Shown: in pieces, positions 46,305 to 58,708 of the stretch | Position numbering within the stretch: the stretch's first letter is position 1 | Layout: the number at the start of each line of letters is the position of its first letter | Assembly: GCF_030272615.1 (NCBI RefSeq) | Contig: NC_081406.1 | Location: forward strand, 238,936,422-239,000,421 | Source of the DNA: Cryptomeria japonica | Lineage: Eukaryota > Streptophyta > Pinopsida > Cupressales > Cupressaceae | Reading direction: 5' to 3' | DNA length: 64,000 bases | Made by a program: the position numbers and the translations under genes | The notes under the pieces: generated by a model | Told to the model about the DNA's origin: nothing | What the model saw: only the letters and a program-made list of their open reading frames with translations | Databases searched by the model: none

Positions 46305-47263
46305 TGTTGAATATCCGAGCAACTGAGAGGGAAGTGAATCAGTTGATATCATAAAACAATTACTTTTTATTCTTTTCACCAATGGATCCAAACCAACAAT
46401 ATTAATTAGACAAATATAACACGAAGAGCATAAATAGATTATACAATGAACACTAGAGATGATATGGAAAACCCAAGAAGGGAAAAACCACATAGAAATA
46501 TAAAACACTTGTTAATGTGACACCAGTTAAGGTAATTTTTACAAATGGTGGCTCATTTCTAGAATGCTCACTGTAGGTGGGCTCACTACCCCAAAAAAGG
46601 CTCACTACCAAAGAGAGAAAGAAAGAAAGAAACCACCACTAAAACACAATCTACAGAAACAAATTGCTTCTGATGCCTCAAAACCAATACACTCACACAC
46701 ATCACCAATAGTTCGATCTTTCCTTTCCAAACTTGCATATCTTCAAAATAATGTCTTTTCCATATAAAACATGATTAGATCATCCTCATATATATACAGT
46801 CTTCTGGGAAGCATAATCTTCCAAGTCAGCCAAAACAAAGATCTAAAATAGGTCAACACTAAACATTACAGCGGTGGGAAGGAATGAGAAGTAGACCATA
46901 CCACAACACACACCAATGATTAGATCAATACATTACAATCATTACAAATTCTAGACCCAAAACATGACTCACACGCTACACCAAAAACCACTACACATCC
47001 TCAAATTCTAGATTTAATATGAAGCCAAAAACTCATTTCCTAATACACCAAAGATAAGAATGGAACCTCATTATGCATGAATACCATCTATCATCACAAT
47101 ATTTGATAACCAGAGATATTTGGATCACTATCAACACATTTGATCTACCAACACATTTTACAGAGCAACAAAGATTCCAGGAACACACATATACTGGATC
47201 ACCAATACAAATAACATCAATGACAAGTTCCATTATATTGACATCAATGACAACCACTCAACA
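46305..47263 (-). repeat. 5' LTR of element D (959 bp)
   Basis: Plus-strand ends TGTTGA...TCAACA form a perfect 6-bp terminal inverted repeat. Inner end adjoins the primer-binding site. On minus it starts TGTTGAGTGGTTGTCATTG. Confidence 0.9.
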
Positions 47264-48202
47264 CCATCACCATCACATCTGCAATATGTGTGTGTATCTA
47301 TCTATTTACATCTTTGTCCATATACATAATATGTATGTATACCAATATGTATGTGTATGTGATTCTATTTATTTATATACTCCTGCATATACATAGATAG
47401 ATGCATGTTACATATACACATTCACACACACAAAACCATATTCATAAACATTGTCAAATTATACAAAATGAAAGCATGCACGAAGGCATACAAAGACACA
47501 AATATATATTCATGCTCATAAAAAGTACTACCCTTTGGTGTCATGGATGGATGCATACCAATATCTATGTATACATAGGCATAGACATACACACACAAAT
47601 ACATATGTACATATAGGCCATAGCCATACATGCATCAAAATGGAAAAACAAACAAACATCTATATATTTAAAACACATACACATGCATATAGACATGCTC
47701 ATATATGTGTATGGATGCAATAAAGAAAAACAAAGTTGCCTCCTAATTTATGTGGGATGTAGAGCAACATGTGCATCTTCATAGGCATATATACAGGCAC
47801 ATATATCTATATTGATCCATGAACTCAAATTTTTTTTGCAAGTGTATATATAGGAATATAAAATGCCTATTCATGTTGTCACAGTGATATATATGTTTGC
47901 ATGAAAAATAAATTCTTTGTTTCTTTCTACTATCTTTGTAGGTGCACAAATCCAGTCAGAACTGATTGCACTTGTAATCCATTCCATAAACATTGCAGAT
48001 GATGTTTCATCTGAAGTGGTATAGCTTTTGTATTTTACAAAACTATGTGTTGAACAAGATGAGGATGAGCAGTACAAAGTAGTTCTCTCTAATGGTACCC
48101 ACATGAAATTAAGTATACTTTTGCCCAAGTACAAAGATTTGTCCTACCCAGAGACACTAAAAGTAGGACCCATAGTCTCTCTCCCCATCCCCTCTCTCCA
48201 CT

Positions 48203-48269
<67 letters not shown>

Positions 48270-48370
48270 CTAATCTCTCTCTCTCTCTCTCCCTACCACC
48301 TCCCCCTCTCTCCCATAATATATATCTCTCTCTCTAAAATATGAGTACTCAAATCAAATATATGATATAA
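47264..48370. other. Simple-sequence-rich spacer
   Basis: No gene seen. CA/TA-rich cryptic repeats (tacatatgtat-like) at 47280-47840; unremarkable AT-rich DNA to 48150; pyrimidine microsatellites at 48160-48340. Confidence 0.6.
48205..48265. repeat. (TC)30 microsatellite
   Basis: Uninterrupted TC dinucleotides for 61 bases, followed after a short break by a second run at 48275-48291. Confidence 0.97.
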
Positions 48371-48520
48371 TCAGATATCCAATTTCTGCCACTGCCATCA
48401 ATGTGGCAACAATAAAAAAAGGCGGCAATGGGAATTATTTTTTGGGACCCCAAATTTATGCATTACAATTGGATATTCGATATAATTGGATATCTGATTT
48501 TTGTAAATAAAAAAGACCCG
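48371..48520 (+). repeat. Left terminal repeat of DNA transposon (putative)
   Basis: Shares ATATC..ATTTCT, ACAATAAAA..AGG, GGG.TTATTTTTT and GATAT(T/C)CG-9 nt-GATATC(T/C)GATTTT with the reverse complement of 57365-57525, in the same order. Because GGATATCC is palindromic, part of the match also works in direct orientation. Confidence 0.5.
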
Positions 48521-48683
48521 TGTGGGTCATTTTGAGGATTCCAATGGCCCACATTCTTCACATTCTGGTTTATGTCGATAATCACGGGTTTTAAGATAGG
48601 TTGAGACAAATTTGTGCTTTTGAGAGATTCTTAAAGTCAAATCTTACATTGTCAATCATTTAGGAGCATCTTTGTGGAGGTAA

Positions 48684-51618
48684 ATGGGGAGTAGTAGTCA
48701 TCGAAAGTCTAAAAGAAAAAGAAAGATTTTAAATGACCAAATTGAAGTGTATAGAGAAAGAGATAGAGAAGGTCATAGGAAGAGAAGACAAGGTATGTTA
48801 AATATTGCTAATGTTACTTAAAGCGAAGAGGAAATTGAATTTGAAAATGTTGAACAAGTTATTGAAAATGAAAATGTAGATTTTGAAAGTGAAAATGTTG
48901 AAAGTGATAATGAAAATACTCAACATGTTGTGAGAATGGAAAGTGAAAATTTGGGAGTTGACAATGAAGGTGTCCATAATTTTGGTGTAAATATGATTTT
49001 TTTTGACATTGGAGGTGAAAATGTAGAAAATTTTGACATAGGAGGTGAACATGTAGAAAGTTTTGACATTAGAGGTGAAAATGTGGAAAACTTTGACATT
49101 GAAGGTGGAATTGCTCAACCAAGTGAACAATATGTAACACCTAATTACTTAAAAAATGAAGACCCTCTCATGGATGAAAGAAAAATTCCAAATCCAAGAC
49201 CTTCAAGAACCCTAAAATGGTTACTTGAAATTGATAATAACATTATTGCGAATTTTGAAGGCAAGAGGTCAACAAGAATTGTTCAATTGTGGGCTACACA
49301 ACTTTTTGACCAAAATTTTAGCAACAAGACATTGACCGAGCAATGCCAACTTTTGTTCAATTTCTAAAGATGATAAAGATGAGACCATTGCGAAACAAAT
49401 TGAAGATTCATATGAACAAGAAGATGGAGAGAAATTCTATTATTTCCAAAAATCTATTTGATGCTCTCAATTCTATTGGAAAGAATACCAAGGAAAGAGA
49501 TAAGAGAGCCGCTCGAAGAGTGATTACAACCTCCTTAGTAAGCCATCAATTGAGGAAGGTTCATAAAATGAGACAAACTTGTGTTGATTTGAATATAAAC
49601 CATAAAAATTTGGATAGAGCACTTGCACGAAGACAAAGACTTGATGATCCACTTCAACATGATACATGAGCTTTTGGTGGGAGGCTTCCACGTGTTGATA
49701 GAAAGTTGATTGACAATGTGAAGGAGGAGATTCAACAATTTTGGCACTCTAATTCTAGAGTCTCACCCAATGTAAAGGGTGTTTTGAAATTAAGGATTGA
49801 CAACCGAGACCGCACATCGCATCCCAAAAATTTCTTGGAATCAAGCCAAACAATGTTGTACAATTTTTTTTGTGAAGTACATCAAACTTTGCAAATATCA
49901 CAAAGGGCATTTGAATATTTGAAGCCATTTTATTGTGTACCTCTTAAGATTCATAATACTTGTTGTTGCAAGTATCATGTGGAGTTTTCAATGTACCACA
50001 AACTTTTATGCCATATTTGTTCTACGATGCATACTAATGAGATGTTGCTGGAGTGTGGTTTTTTGAGATCATCAAGAGACTTGCAAGATCTATTTTTATG
50101 CCCTAGAGATGATGGCTACTATTTCTATAGAAATGATTGTTTGAATGAGAAGTGCTCACAATGTGGTGAGTTGTCAAAGTTTGTTTCATATTTTCATGAG
50201 GGCAGCGAACACGATTTTGGAAAGAATTATGTTAAGAAAAAAAGATATGAGACAATGAAATATACTTTGAAGAGTGGAGGTGAAGGTTCTAGATGTGAAT
50301 TAGTCTCAAGAGAAGTGAGTGTTGCAAATTTTATTTTAGATTTTAAGGAAAATATTTTCTACAAGTTTGTAAGGCACATAGGTCTCAATGGTTGGATAAA
50401 TAGTTCAGGATGTGTAAGAAATATTTCCCGATTGACACTATTGTATCAGTGGTTGATTTTGTAGAGAACTATTTATTGTAACCATAGGTACAGTCTTTGT
50501 ACTACAATACAATCCATATTGCTATTTTTGTTCACATTACATATAGACATGCTCCTGATATTATAGAAGAGGGCATGAAGATAATCATGGAGTATCATTT
50601 TTGTATGAGTGATGATAGATCACACTCCTCCGAGTATGCGCAACATTCTTTCAAGAATTTTTTTGAGTTCTTGCATAAGAAAGATATTGCAATTGATTGA
50701 CATCTCATATGGTTAGATAACTATACAGGTAAATTCAAGAATGCTCGTATGCTTTATTGGTTGAGTATAATGCATGTAGAGAGGCGTATACCTCATATTT
50801 GGTGATTTTTGAGGCAGGGCATGGGAAGGGGGAGCATGATGGACCAAGTGCATGTTTGAAGAGAGCTCTATAAAAGGAGCAATTGAGGATTTCAGGTACA
50901 AATTTCTCTGATGCATGTTTTTATTATTGATTGGTGTAGTTCAACATTGTCACATGGAGGTACTCTTGATTGAACAATGACTAGATTCTTTTGGTTGGTT
51001 GAGGAGGGTACAGTGGGAGACAGATTGGATTGTCAAACAATTAAATATTCTTCAAAGATGCATTCATTTCTCAGCTTAGATGCAAGTACATGAACCATTT
51101 GGACACGAGCATTGGCTTGTTTTTTTCAGAGTTGTGTTTGGTGTGATTGGTATCAGTGCGAGTCAAGTGAGTGGGTTGATAGGTGGGTTCCACAATATCT
51201 AACTCTTTTATCTCAAACAATATCCTTGTCAAACGATGACATGGAAAGCTCAATTGAGTATGACCGTCTATTAGATCTTGTACAACCAAGATATGGTTTT
51301 ACAATTGTTGCACCACAAGGGAATGAAGAGAGTTCAAAATATTGGTTGGCACAATGTGTATAGGGAAAACAAAAGATAACACAACCAACGACAGATGATA
51401 ATGGGTTCACATATCCTATAAGTTTAGTTGTTGTTGTGGGAACTTGGTTGCAAACATACATGATTAGAAAGAATGACATAACTGCATTTGAAGACTATGA
51501 GAGACATAAAACCATTCTCATGTATTCACACCTTATTATAGCTACAAATGTCAAGTTGTTGAAGCATCAAGTAAAACCAAAGACCAAAGAGCTATGGACA
51601 TTGACTACTATTGATCAT
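48684..51618 (+). pseudogene. Transposase-like gene, class II type (decayed)
   Basis: ATG at 48684 (MGSSSHRKSKRKRKILNDQ), basic N-terminus, then a Glu/Asn-rich segment with FDIGGENVEN repeats (49000-49110). Middle: helical KERDKRAARRVITTSLVSHQ, RVDRKLIDNVKEEIQQFW, NSRVSPNVK, then a Cys/His-rich block (NTCCCKYHVEF, LLCHICSTMH, LFLCPRDD, CLNEKCSQCGE) at 49960-50180. Catalytic-looking region: WLDNYTGKFKNARMLYWL near 50710 and FFEAGHGKGEHDG near 50807; then CVWCDWYQCESSEWVDRW at 51130. This D-N...HGKG..DG pattern occurs in a family of plant transposase-like proteins, but I cannot name the superfamily. Stops (TAA near 48820, TGA near 50698 and 50802, TAG near 50870) and frameshifts near 49370 and 50410 make it inactive. 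Confidence 0.6.
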
Positions 51619-53070
51619 TAAGCAATACCAGATAATCCTAAGCAAAGAGATGACCCTTCAGGCACACTTGAGTAGTATGTCTTTAATGGTGTTTTTTTTT
51701 ATCATGAATTTCATTTCAAACAATGATCATAAAACCTTAATGTTCAACTTTGTTACGTGTATATTAAGGATGTATTCAAAATGTAGGTCTATTGATGAAT
51801 GTTTTTTTTGCAACATGGTTTTTGCATGCACATAATGGGTACACTCGATATAATTCAAAGGGATGTATTTTGCAACATGGCTTATTATCATGCATTTGAT
51901 GAGAATTACAATTTTTGATAATAGACAACACTATTTGACAATTTTTGATGATATAATTATTGCAAAACCTTTATGCTCATGTAGGTCTTTGTGATGATAT
52001 ACAACACTATCGCATTATGATTTTTGTGTCAACATAGTGGGTTCCCTCAAAATAATTCAAAGAGAAGTATTTTTACGGTATATAATCCCAACTTTTCATT
52101 TATTATCATGCATTTCAGTTGAAGTGACCATCATAAAGCCTTTATGTTCATGCATGCATTTTATGTGTAGACTAACAATTCTTAAAAACACAGGTTCATG
52201 CTAGATCATTCGTCATTGACTAGTTTACTCTCGGTGATGGTACATATTCCTTGGGGTTATGAATATTTAGCTACTTTTTAAGTTTTCTTTTCAAGAACTG
52301 CAAAAATTTACAGGCAAACACAACACCATATGCTCTGTGTGCATTAATGAGATTAAATTTTGTGTGTAAACACTAAGTCCCTCACTTTGTCAATGTGATT
52401 AAATTTTGTAAAATTTTACACACTATGCCAAGTGAATGTATTGCCATTCAAAAATGAAAATATCTACCATCGTCTTCAACCATACAGAGAATGCAGTGAG
52501 AAATGCAGTGAGAAGGGCTTTAATCAACATACATCTTTCTTCAAAGTTATGCTTGTAGACTTTATAGAGAAATTGACAAGTTTTGTAATTATACAATCTT
52601 GTACGTCTTAAAAATGTTTCAAATGATCTATTTATAATTTGACAAAATAATTTGTATTAAGTGTTATAATTTGTTTCTTGTAGCACATTCATCTGCATAA
52701 AAAGGTTGCTTATTTTGGTCTTCATTTATATGCAGGCATTGCTCTACATAAGCTTTTCTCTTAGGACATGAGGATGTTAGATGTAGATGAAGTGGGATGT
52801 TGTATTTGTATATGAATATGAATTTATGTAACATTTTTACGATGATATACGATGTCCATGAGCAAATTGGTTTAGTTATATTGATGATATACAATGTATC
52901 TATACATGAGTACATTGGTGTAGTATTGATAATGATGAAAAATCATGTTTGCATATTCGTTCATGGATATCACATGCAAGTGTAATGGTAATTATGTGTA
53001 TACAATACATGGAAATATTGATGATCATTATGTGTGTACAGTGTAATGTTTGTTTACCTATATTTTTTCA
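51619..53070. other. Non-coding spacer in DNA transposon
   Basis: AT-rich, no ORF with recognisable content; scattered copies of a ttgatgatatacaa-like motif between 51900 and 52900. Confidence 0.55.
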
Positions 53071-54615
53071 TTGAATGAGTCTGATGATTTTTTCATCTAC
53101 TCAAAAAATGCTGCCCTAATAAAACCATAGGGAATATTGAAAAAATAAGATAGGATTTTGTAGGGAGCCCTCTCATAGCCCCGTAGGTTAAAACAAATAG
53201 TTTGCAGGTGCCATGGATTTCAAGTTAGGGCACGTCAAAGTTTGATAATTTTTAGCACTTAGGGCACTCAAGGGACGATGCCAGTAGGGTATGACCCCGA
53301 GCATTCGACCGAGTGGGGGGGGGGGAATAGGAGCATGAATAGGGAAATAATTACTAACTGGACATGTTGGAACCGATAGTTCATGATCACAAGCAGAACA
53401 AGAAATTGTCCACACGACAACATTTGATTGAATGAGACTGACGATTTGATTGAATGAGACTGACGATTGTTTCGCCAACTAAAAAAATACTGCCCTAATA
53501 AAACCGTAGGGAACCTTGAAAAACCAAGATAGGGTTTTGTAGGGACCCCTCTCATGGCCCCGTAAGTTCAAATAGATTGTTCACAGGTTCCACAGATTCT
53601 GAGTTAGGTCTTGTCAAAGTTTGATAATTTTTAGTAGTTAGGGCGCTCAAGGGATGATGCTGGCAGGGTATGACCTCGAGCGTTTGACTAAGGTGAGGGG
53701 GGGGGGGGGAATAGGAGCATGCATAGGGTAAGAATACCTAAATGGACATGACAGAATATATAGTTCATGATCACGACGAGCAAAATGATAAATTGGCCAC
53801 ACGACAACATTTGATTGAATGAGACTCGCGATTTTTTTGTCAACTGAAAAAATGCTTCCCTAATAAAACCACAAGGGATATTGAAAAACCGAGATAGGAT
53901 TTTTTAGGGACCCATCTCATGGCACCGTAGGTTCAAATAGATCATTTGTAGGTGCTACAGATTCCAAGTTAGGGCCCATCAAAGTTTGATAGTTTTTAGC
54001 ACTTAGGGCACTCAAGGGATGATGCTAGTAGGGTATGACCTGAGCATTCGAAAGAGTGGGAGGGGGGGAAATAGGAGTATGAATAGGGTAAGAATGCCTA
54101 ACCAAACATTTCAAAACCAATTATTTATGATCACGACAAGTAGAATGAGAAATTGGCCACGTGACAACATTTGATTGAATGAGACTGACAATTTTTTTGC
54201 CAACTGAAAAATGCTTCCCTATTAAACCATAGGGAATATTGAAAAACCAAGATAGGATTTTGTAGGGACCTCTCTCATGGCCTCGTAGGTTCAAACAAAC
54301 CATTTGCAGGTGCCACAAATTTTGAGTTAGAGCCCATCAAAGTTTGACAATTTTTAGCATTTAGGGCGCTCAAGGGACGATGCCAGTAGGGTATGACCTC
54401 GAGAGTTTGATCAAGTGGGGGGGGGGAGGAATAGGAGCATGCATAGGGTAATAATGACTAGCTGTACATGTTAGAACCAATAGTTCGTGATCACGACAAG
54501 CAAAACAAGAAATTGGCCAAGCGACAACATTTGATTGAATGAGACTGAAGATTTTTTTGCCAACTGAAAAAATGTTGCCCTAATAAAATTGTAGGGAATA
54601 TTGAAAAACCAAGAT
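53071..54615. repeat. 360-bp tandem repeat, about 4.2 copies
   Basis: Unit starts ttgaatgagactgacgattt at 53071, 53450, 53815, 54175 and 54535 (last copy partial). Spacing 357-365. Each full unit includes a gaataggag...gtaagaat block preceded by a run of 8-12 G and the motif gggcgctcaagggacgatg. A 22-bp head duplication sits at 53428-53449. Confidence 0.95.
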
Positions 54616-55241
54616 GAATCATTTCGACACATGAATCCCCCATTAACAACTTTTTACAAATTTTGAGCAATCTTGAGCAATTTTGCCAATATGAGTAACC
54701 TATGACTAGACATAACAAATATTGGTCTAGATGACCTTATTACATAAAAAATGATTATATTTCACCTTATTTACATTAAGAATCCATCAAAACACTTGTC
54801 TTCCAAATTTGACCTCCTGGAGGTCTGATGAGAAAGGAGGTCATTAAATTTGGTGAAGTTGCCAAATTCAACCAAATATAACACTTACGATTTAGATGGA
54901 TTGAATTATATATAATCTGAATATTATACAAACAACACTTACGATGAAATGAAATGAATTGTATTGCTCATTAAATAACCATTATTAACCATTATTAATT
55001 ATTGGATTGAAGATTAGAGTTTAAAATGATAACACCATGCACACATGAGCAACAATTTATATGATCAAATATCTTTTGTATATATGAAAATGTCAAATGA
55101 TTACAAGTGTATGTCCATACACAAATGCAACATAAACACCCACTCAAACAAAATGTATGTCTATATACGTGAATGTATGTTCATATACAAAATATACATG
55201 CCAACTAGACATGTAAGAATCCCAAAACTATCTATAACATC
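54616..55241. other. Non-coding spacer 3' of the minus gene
   Basis: AT-rich, no coding signal. It contains atgta/tatac cryptic repeats near 55080-55200, and presumably the polyadenylation region of the minus-strand gene. Confidence 0.5.
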
Positions 55242-57178
55242 CTAAGCTACTGATGGATCATCAAAATTGATCCTCTTCGCTGCACTTCTCAACTTTGAAG
55301 CATCCTGCACAAGAAAAAACAAACCACGATTGAGATTAGTTATATTATATAAATCACATTAAAAAATTTAACACAAAAATGAGCTATAATTGAACTATTC
55401 TTGTTTACCTCATCTCCACGTTTTCTCTTCGGCTTTGGAGGACTCTTGATGTATGTCTTCGGTAGAGTAGGTATGTCTTCAATATTTTCATACACAACTT
55501 ATATATGTTCACAAACATGACATTCATACAAGTTAGCATATAATTGTCACCGATAATAATGAATTATATCTACTAAACATAAAATAAAATACACACATGT
55601 AACCAAGGCATCTCTTCTTCTTCTTCATCTTCAGGTATAGTGGGTGTAATAAACAAGAATGTGAAGGCAATAATTTTTTGTACATATACACAGGTATGTG
55701 AAACTATCAATCTATGTCTAGACGTGTATAATCATTATAAGTTATTTAATCTATTCATTCAATCATATTTGCATTCAATTACCTTTCCCTTGTCTCCAGC
55801 TGCACTACTAGATCCCGAATCGCATAGCCTTGCACTTGCGCTACTTGTGCCCTACAAGAGTAAAATAAGATATAAATGCAGGTTACTACATAATCTAATT
55901 AATGCCAATATAAATGATGAGCATGTATGTATAATAAAATACAAATGACTAGGTGCAATAATATATGTACCATAAAGATATCAGAGCCAAACGAAATGTT
56001 CGTCAAGGTGCCCTCCTGTATTTGTGTCAACTCCTCCTCTGTCATCAACTGTTAAATAGACCATGTAAATAAACATTAGTACTTAATATTATCTAGATTA
56101 TAAATATTCATTTAAAATATAGAATGATCTGTGAAAATATGAATCTTACCACTACATCATCAACGTATGATGAAGGTGCCTCCTCACCTCTAGCATGCGA
56201 GGAATCTCCAGGGTATCCTCCAATCCCTGTCATAACATCAGGTGCATCATGCATCTCATGCACCTCATGATTTGCAGTGTGTGCAAGAGGATCAACAAGT
56301 TGTCCAACTGGACCCAAGCATAGGTGCCCATACATGACACAACTATGGGGCACACAAATGTGTGGAGTCGAGGAGGATGTGTTAGCGCCACTAGATACAC
56401 CGCTACCACCAAAAGAAGGCTGAGCTACTACCCCAACTTGAAAAACCAAAAGGCTACTCAAAGAATGAATAGCTGATATGGTCTATGACGCCACCTCACA
56501 GATGATATCTGGATGCTGCACTAGAGGTGGAAGATCAACAAGAGGAGGGGGGACATATGGGCTCTGGACTACTCTGAGTGCCCTAGGTCTATTTTGGGCC
56601 ATACCTAAACCCACACCCTGGAAAGGTTGGATGTCAAAGTAGTTCACATGTTTTCCTAACACAAACTTAGCATACAATTTTTTGATGAAGTAGAAGGGGA
56701 CATCAAGATTTTTGTTGGGTGGTTTATCGAAACCATCCACCAATGATCCCAAAAGGTTTTCATAATATCATCATTTGTGCACCATTTAATAGAAAGTTTT
56801 TTTTTTTTGGGGTCTACGGGTTGACCGGTGCAAGGATTCACAAATAATGCGGTGGTATCAACTTTGGATATCTCGAGATCCTTGATCTCCTTATAGGACA
56901 ATCCATCCACATATTGTTCCCTCATAGAATCTCGCCACAAAAGAGTAACATTGTGCTTCTCAGTGACAATTTCTATACTCTTTATGATGGATGTGAGGGG
57001 ATCAAACATTGAGTTCAGATGAGGGATCCTATGATAGACATCTGTAATCCCCCTCAATTGGTTCAAATTTTGTGCAATTAAATCATGAATTGGGGGGGGT
57101 TTGGCAAATGATGGCTTTGTGCAGGAGGGTTTGGTTGTTGCGGTTGTGGTTGATCAATTTTTCACTGTTATCCCCCAT
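55242..57178 (-). CDS. Intron-containing gene of DNA transposon, function unknown
   Basis: ATG at 57178 (MGDNSEKLINHNRNNQ). Proposed exons on minus: 57178-56150, 56048-55971, 55851-55783, about 55650-55593, 55497-55409, 55304-55242. Donors GTAAGA, GTACAT, GTAATT, GTATTT, GTAAAC and acceptors ending AG keep phase at each junction I could check. Products: GITDVYHRIPHLNSMFDPLT, KEIKDLEISKVDTTALF, LVDGFDKPPNKNLDVPFYF, SYVDDVV; exon 2 LMTEEELTQIQEG; exon 5 ends with a nuclear-signal-like SPPKPKRKRGDE; exon 6 DASKLRSAAKRINFDDPSVA-TAG. Damage: length change in a C run near 57095, a frameshift near 56750, TAG at 56483-56485 (Gln fits). Tail-to-tail with the transposase; a TnpA-like or DNA-binding partner is only a guess. 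Confidence 0.6.
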
Positions 57179-57364
57179 TTTCAATCTAATTGAATGTAAA
57201 CAATGGAATTTAGTTAACAAATTTGAACAATTTTGTGTTTGATTAAAAAAAACCTAGTTTTCATGAAAAAAACATATTTTGAATGAAAAAATATTTAAAC
57301 ATTAAAAAAAATGAAAAAATATGAGTGAAAATGATGAAAAATAATAAAAATCCTACCTTTTATT

Positions 57365-57525
57365 GGATTTTCTTTTGCAAATTTGGGTCACAAAATCGGA
57401 TATCGTGTCCAACCGGATATCAGATTTGCTCAAATTCGCCCAGCCCATGGGTAAAAAATAACCCACGGGTTGTCACAGTCCTCTTTTATTGTCTCAGAGA
57501 AATCAGATATGCAATTTTTATAGTT
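57365..57525 (-). repeat. Right terminal repeat of DNA transposon (putative)
   Basis: See the left end. Contains GGATATCG and GGATATCAG 17 bases apart and ttattgtctcagagaaatcagatat at its outer edge. Confidence 0.5.
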
Positions 57526-57543
57526 AAATTATTTTAAAATAAC

Positions 57544-57610
57544 AATATATTATCATATTATATAATATATTATCATATTATATAATATATTATTATATTA
57601 TATAATATTA
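57544..57610. repeat. 20-bp AT minisatellite, 3.3 copies
   Basis: aatatattatcatattatat at 57544 and 57564, a variant at 57584, then a partial unit reaching the LTR edge. Confidence 0.9.
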
Positions 57611-57965
57611 TGTATGGTGAAAAGTAGATAATGGAAACAACAATATTGAAAGACTAAATTAATTCAACCACAAAACCCTAGGCTAATGACAACAAAGAAT
57701 CCACCATAACATATGAAGATTACCTAAGGCAATGCAAATCAACAAAATAAAAAAGATTACACCATCACATGTCCACTAGGTTTTGAATCTCCATTCTTCC
57801 TATCTCCATTGATCTTGCTTGATATATTTGCTCTCAGATTTTATGTGTGCACAAGAGCTCAACAAAGAATAGAAATGTGATTGATAGCTTGATCACATAC
57901 GATTGATTAGAATGCTCATTAGCTGAATATAATGCTTAGGGTTGATAATGAAGGAGAGCATCCTC

Positions 57966-57972
57966 TTATATA
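57966..57972 (-). promoter_or_regulatory. TATA box of minus gypsy LTR
   Basis: On minus TATATAA followed by gaggatgctctcc. It confirms minus orientation. Confidence 0.6.
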
Positions 57973-58138
57973 GAAGACACTATAAGAAATGGAGGGATGC
58001 AATTAAGAGGTGTAAAGATAAATGATTGACTAGGATTAGAGGGTAGGTAGAAGAAATAAGAAAATAATGAGAGGGTAGGCAGTGCAGGAATTAAGAGATG
58101 AATGACATGTGTCATGGGTGGAAAAGGCTAATGAATTC

Positions 58139-58372
58139 ATTAAATAAATAAAGATTTATTTAATTAGTAGAGGAAGTGGGATCAATTAAATAAATAAAAT
58201 ATTTATTTAATTTAGGAAAAAGACAATTTAAATAAATAAAAGTATTTATTTAAATGAGGAAAGGCTTAGACAAGGATAAATGAATGAATTAAATAAATAA
58301 AGATTTATTTAATTAATAGAAGGCTTAGGCTTAGATAATTAAATAAATAAAAAATATTTATTTAATTAGACA
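58139..58372. repeat. Array of five 25-32-bp A/T palindromes
   Basis: Each has the form TTAAATAAATA ... TATTTATTTAA with a short centre; separated by 15-30 bases of purine-rich sequence (ggaaaggctta, gaggaagtggg). Confidence 0.88.
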
Positions 58373-58393
58373 AGACAATTTTAGGTGTCTACA

Positions 58394-58708
58394 TTTTGCT
58401 GCTATTTGAGACAATGCAGCTTGTCGCGTTGTTTCAAAGAAGATATGCCCCCAAGACATGAATGATATGCCCCCTCGAGAGATTGGATGAAAATGTCTGA
58501 AAAGATCGCTGACAATCTCTCGATAAGAAAGAAAGGCTAGAAATGACTGACAAAATAGGATAGAGTGATAGAGTCACGAGATAAAGAAGACTGACTCGGG
58601 AGACTAGGGCTAGGGTAGTCTATAAGATAGATGACGAGGGAAAAAATCTTAATTTTCATCCACACACCTAAGAGATCAGAGTGCAGAGAGAGCAGAGAGC
58701 AGTCAACA
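58394..58708 (+). other. Probable promoter and 5' UTR of antisense gene
   Basis: Between the LTR and the ATG at 58709. No coding. Contains gatatgccccc repeats (58441, 58467) and a gagaga-rich 5' UTR-like stretch at 58684-58700. No certain TATA box. Confidence 0.45.

Larger units (their letters stand above)
44905..47263 (-). mobile_element. Ty1/copia element, 5' part, minus strand (element D)
   Basis: On minus: 5' LTR 47263-46305, primer-binding site, Gag, zinc knuckle, protease, then a break at about 44905 against element C. The rest of pol is absent from this side. Confidence 0.85.
48371..57530 (+). mobile_element. Probable 9-kb DNA transposon with two convergent genes
   Basis: Inferred from related ends (48371-48520 and 57365-57525, best matched as inverted), a decayed transposase-like gene on plus, a 360-bp tandem repeat block, and an intron-containing gene on minus whose terminal exon faces the transposase. 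No LTR, RT or poly-A tail is present. No TSD could be identified, because the flanks are TC-rich and AT-rich simple sequence. The superfamily is not assigned. Confidence 0.5.
57611..58393 (-). repeat. 3' LTR of minus gypsy element (783 bp)
   Basis: Plus ends TGTATGG...GTCTACA give a TGTA...TACA inverted repeat. On minus it starts TGTAGACACCTAAAATTGTC after AGCAGCAAAA, close to the start of the solo LTR at 2631. TATA box on minus at 57972-57966. Five A/T palindromes lie at 58139-58372. Confidence 0.78.

Noticed and set aside
47073-47723. His/Tyr-rich ORFs at 47073-47396 and 47401-47723
   Set aside because: Products of CA/TA simple sequence.
53071-54615. CRISPR-like array
   Set aside because: Repeats are about 360 bp, adjoining, without spacers, in a eukaryotic transposon.
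54121-54718. Short minus ORFs in the 360-bp repeats
   Set aside because: They recur with the repeat and differ in frame between units.
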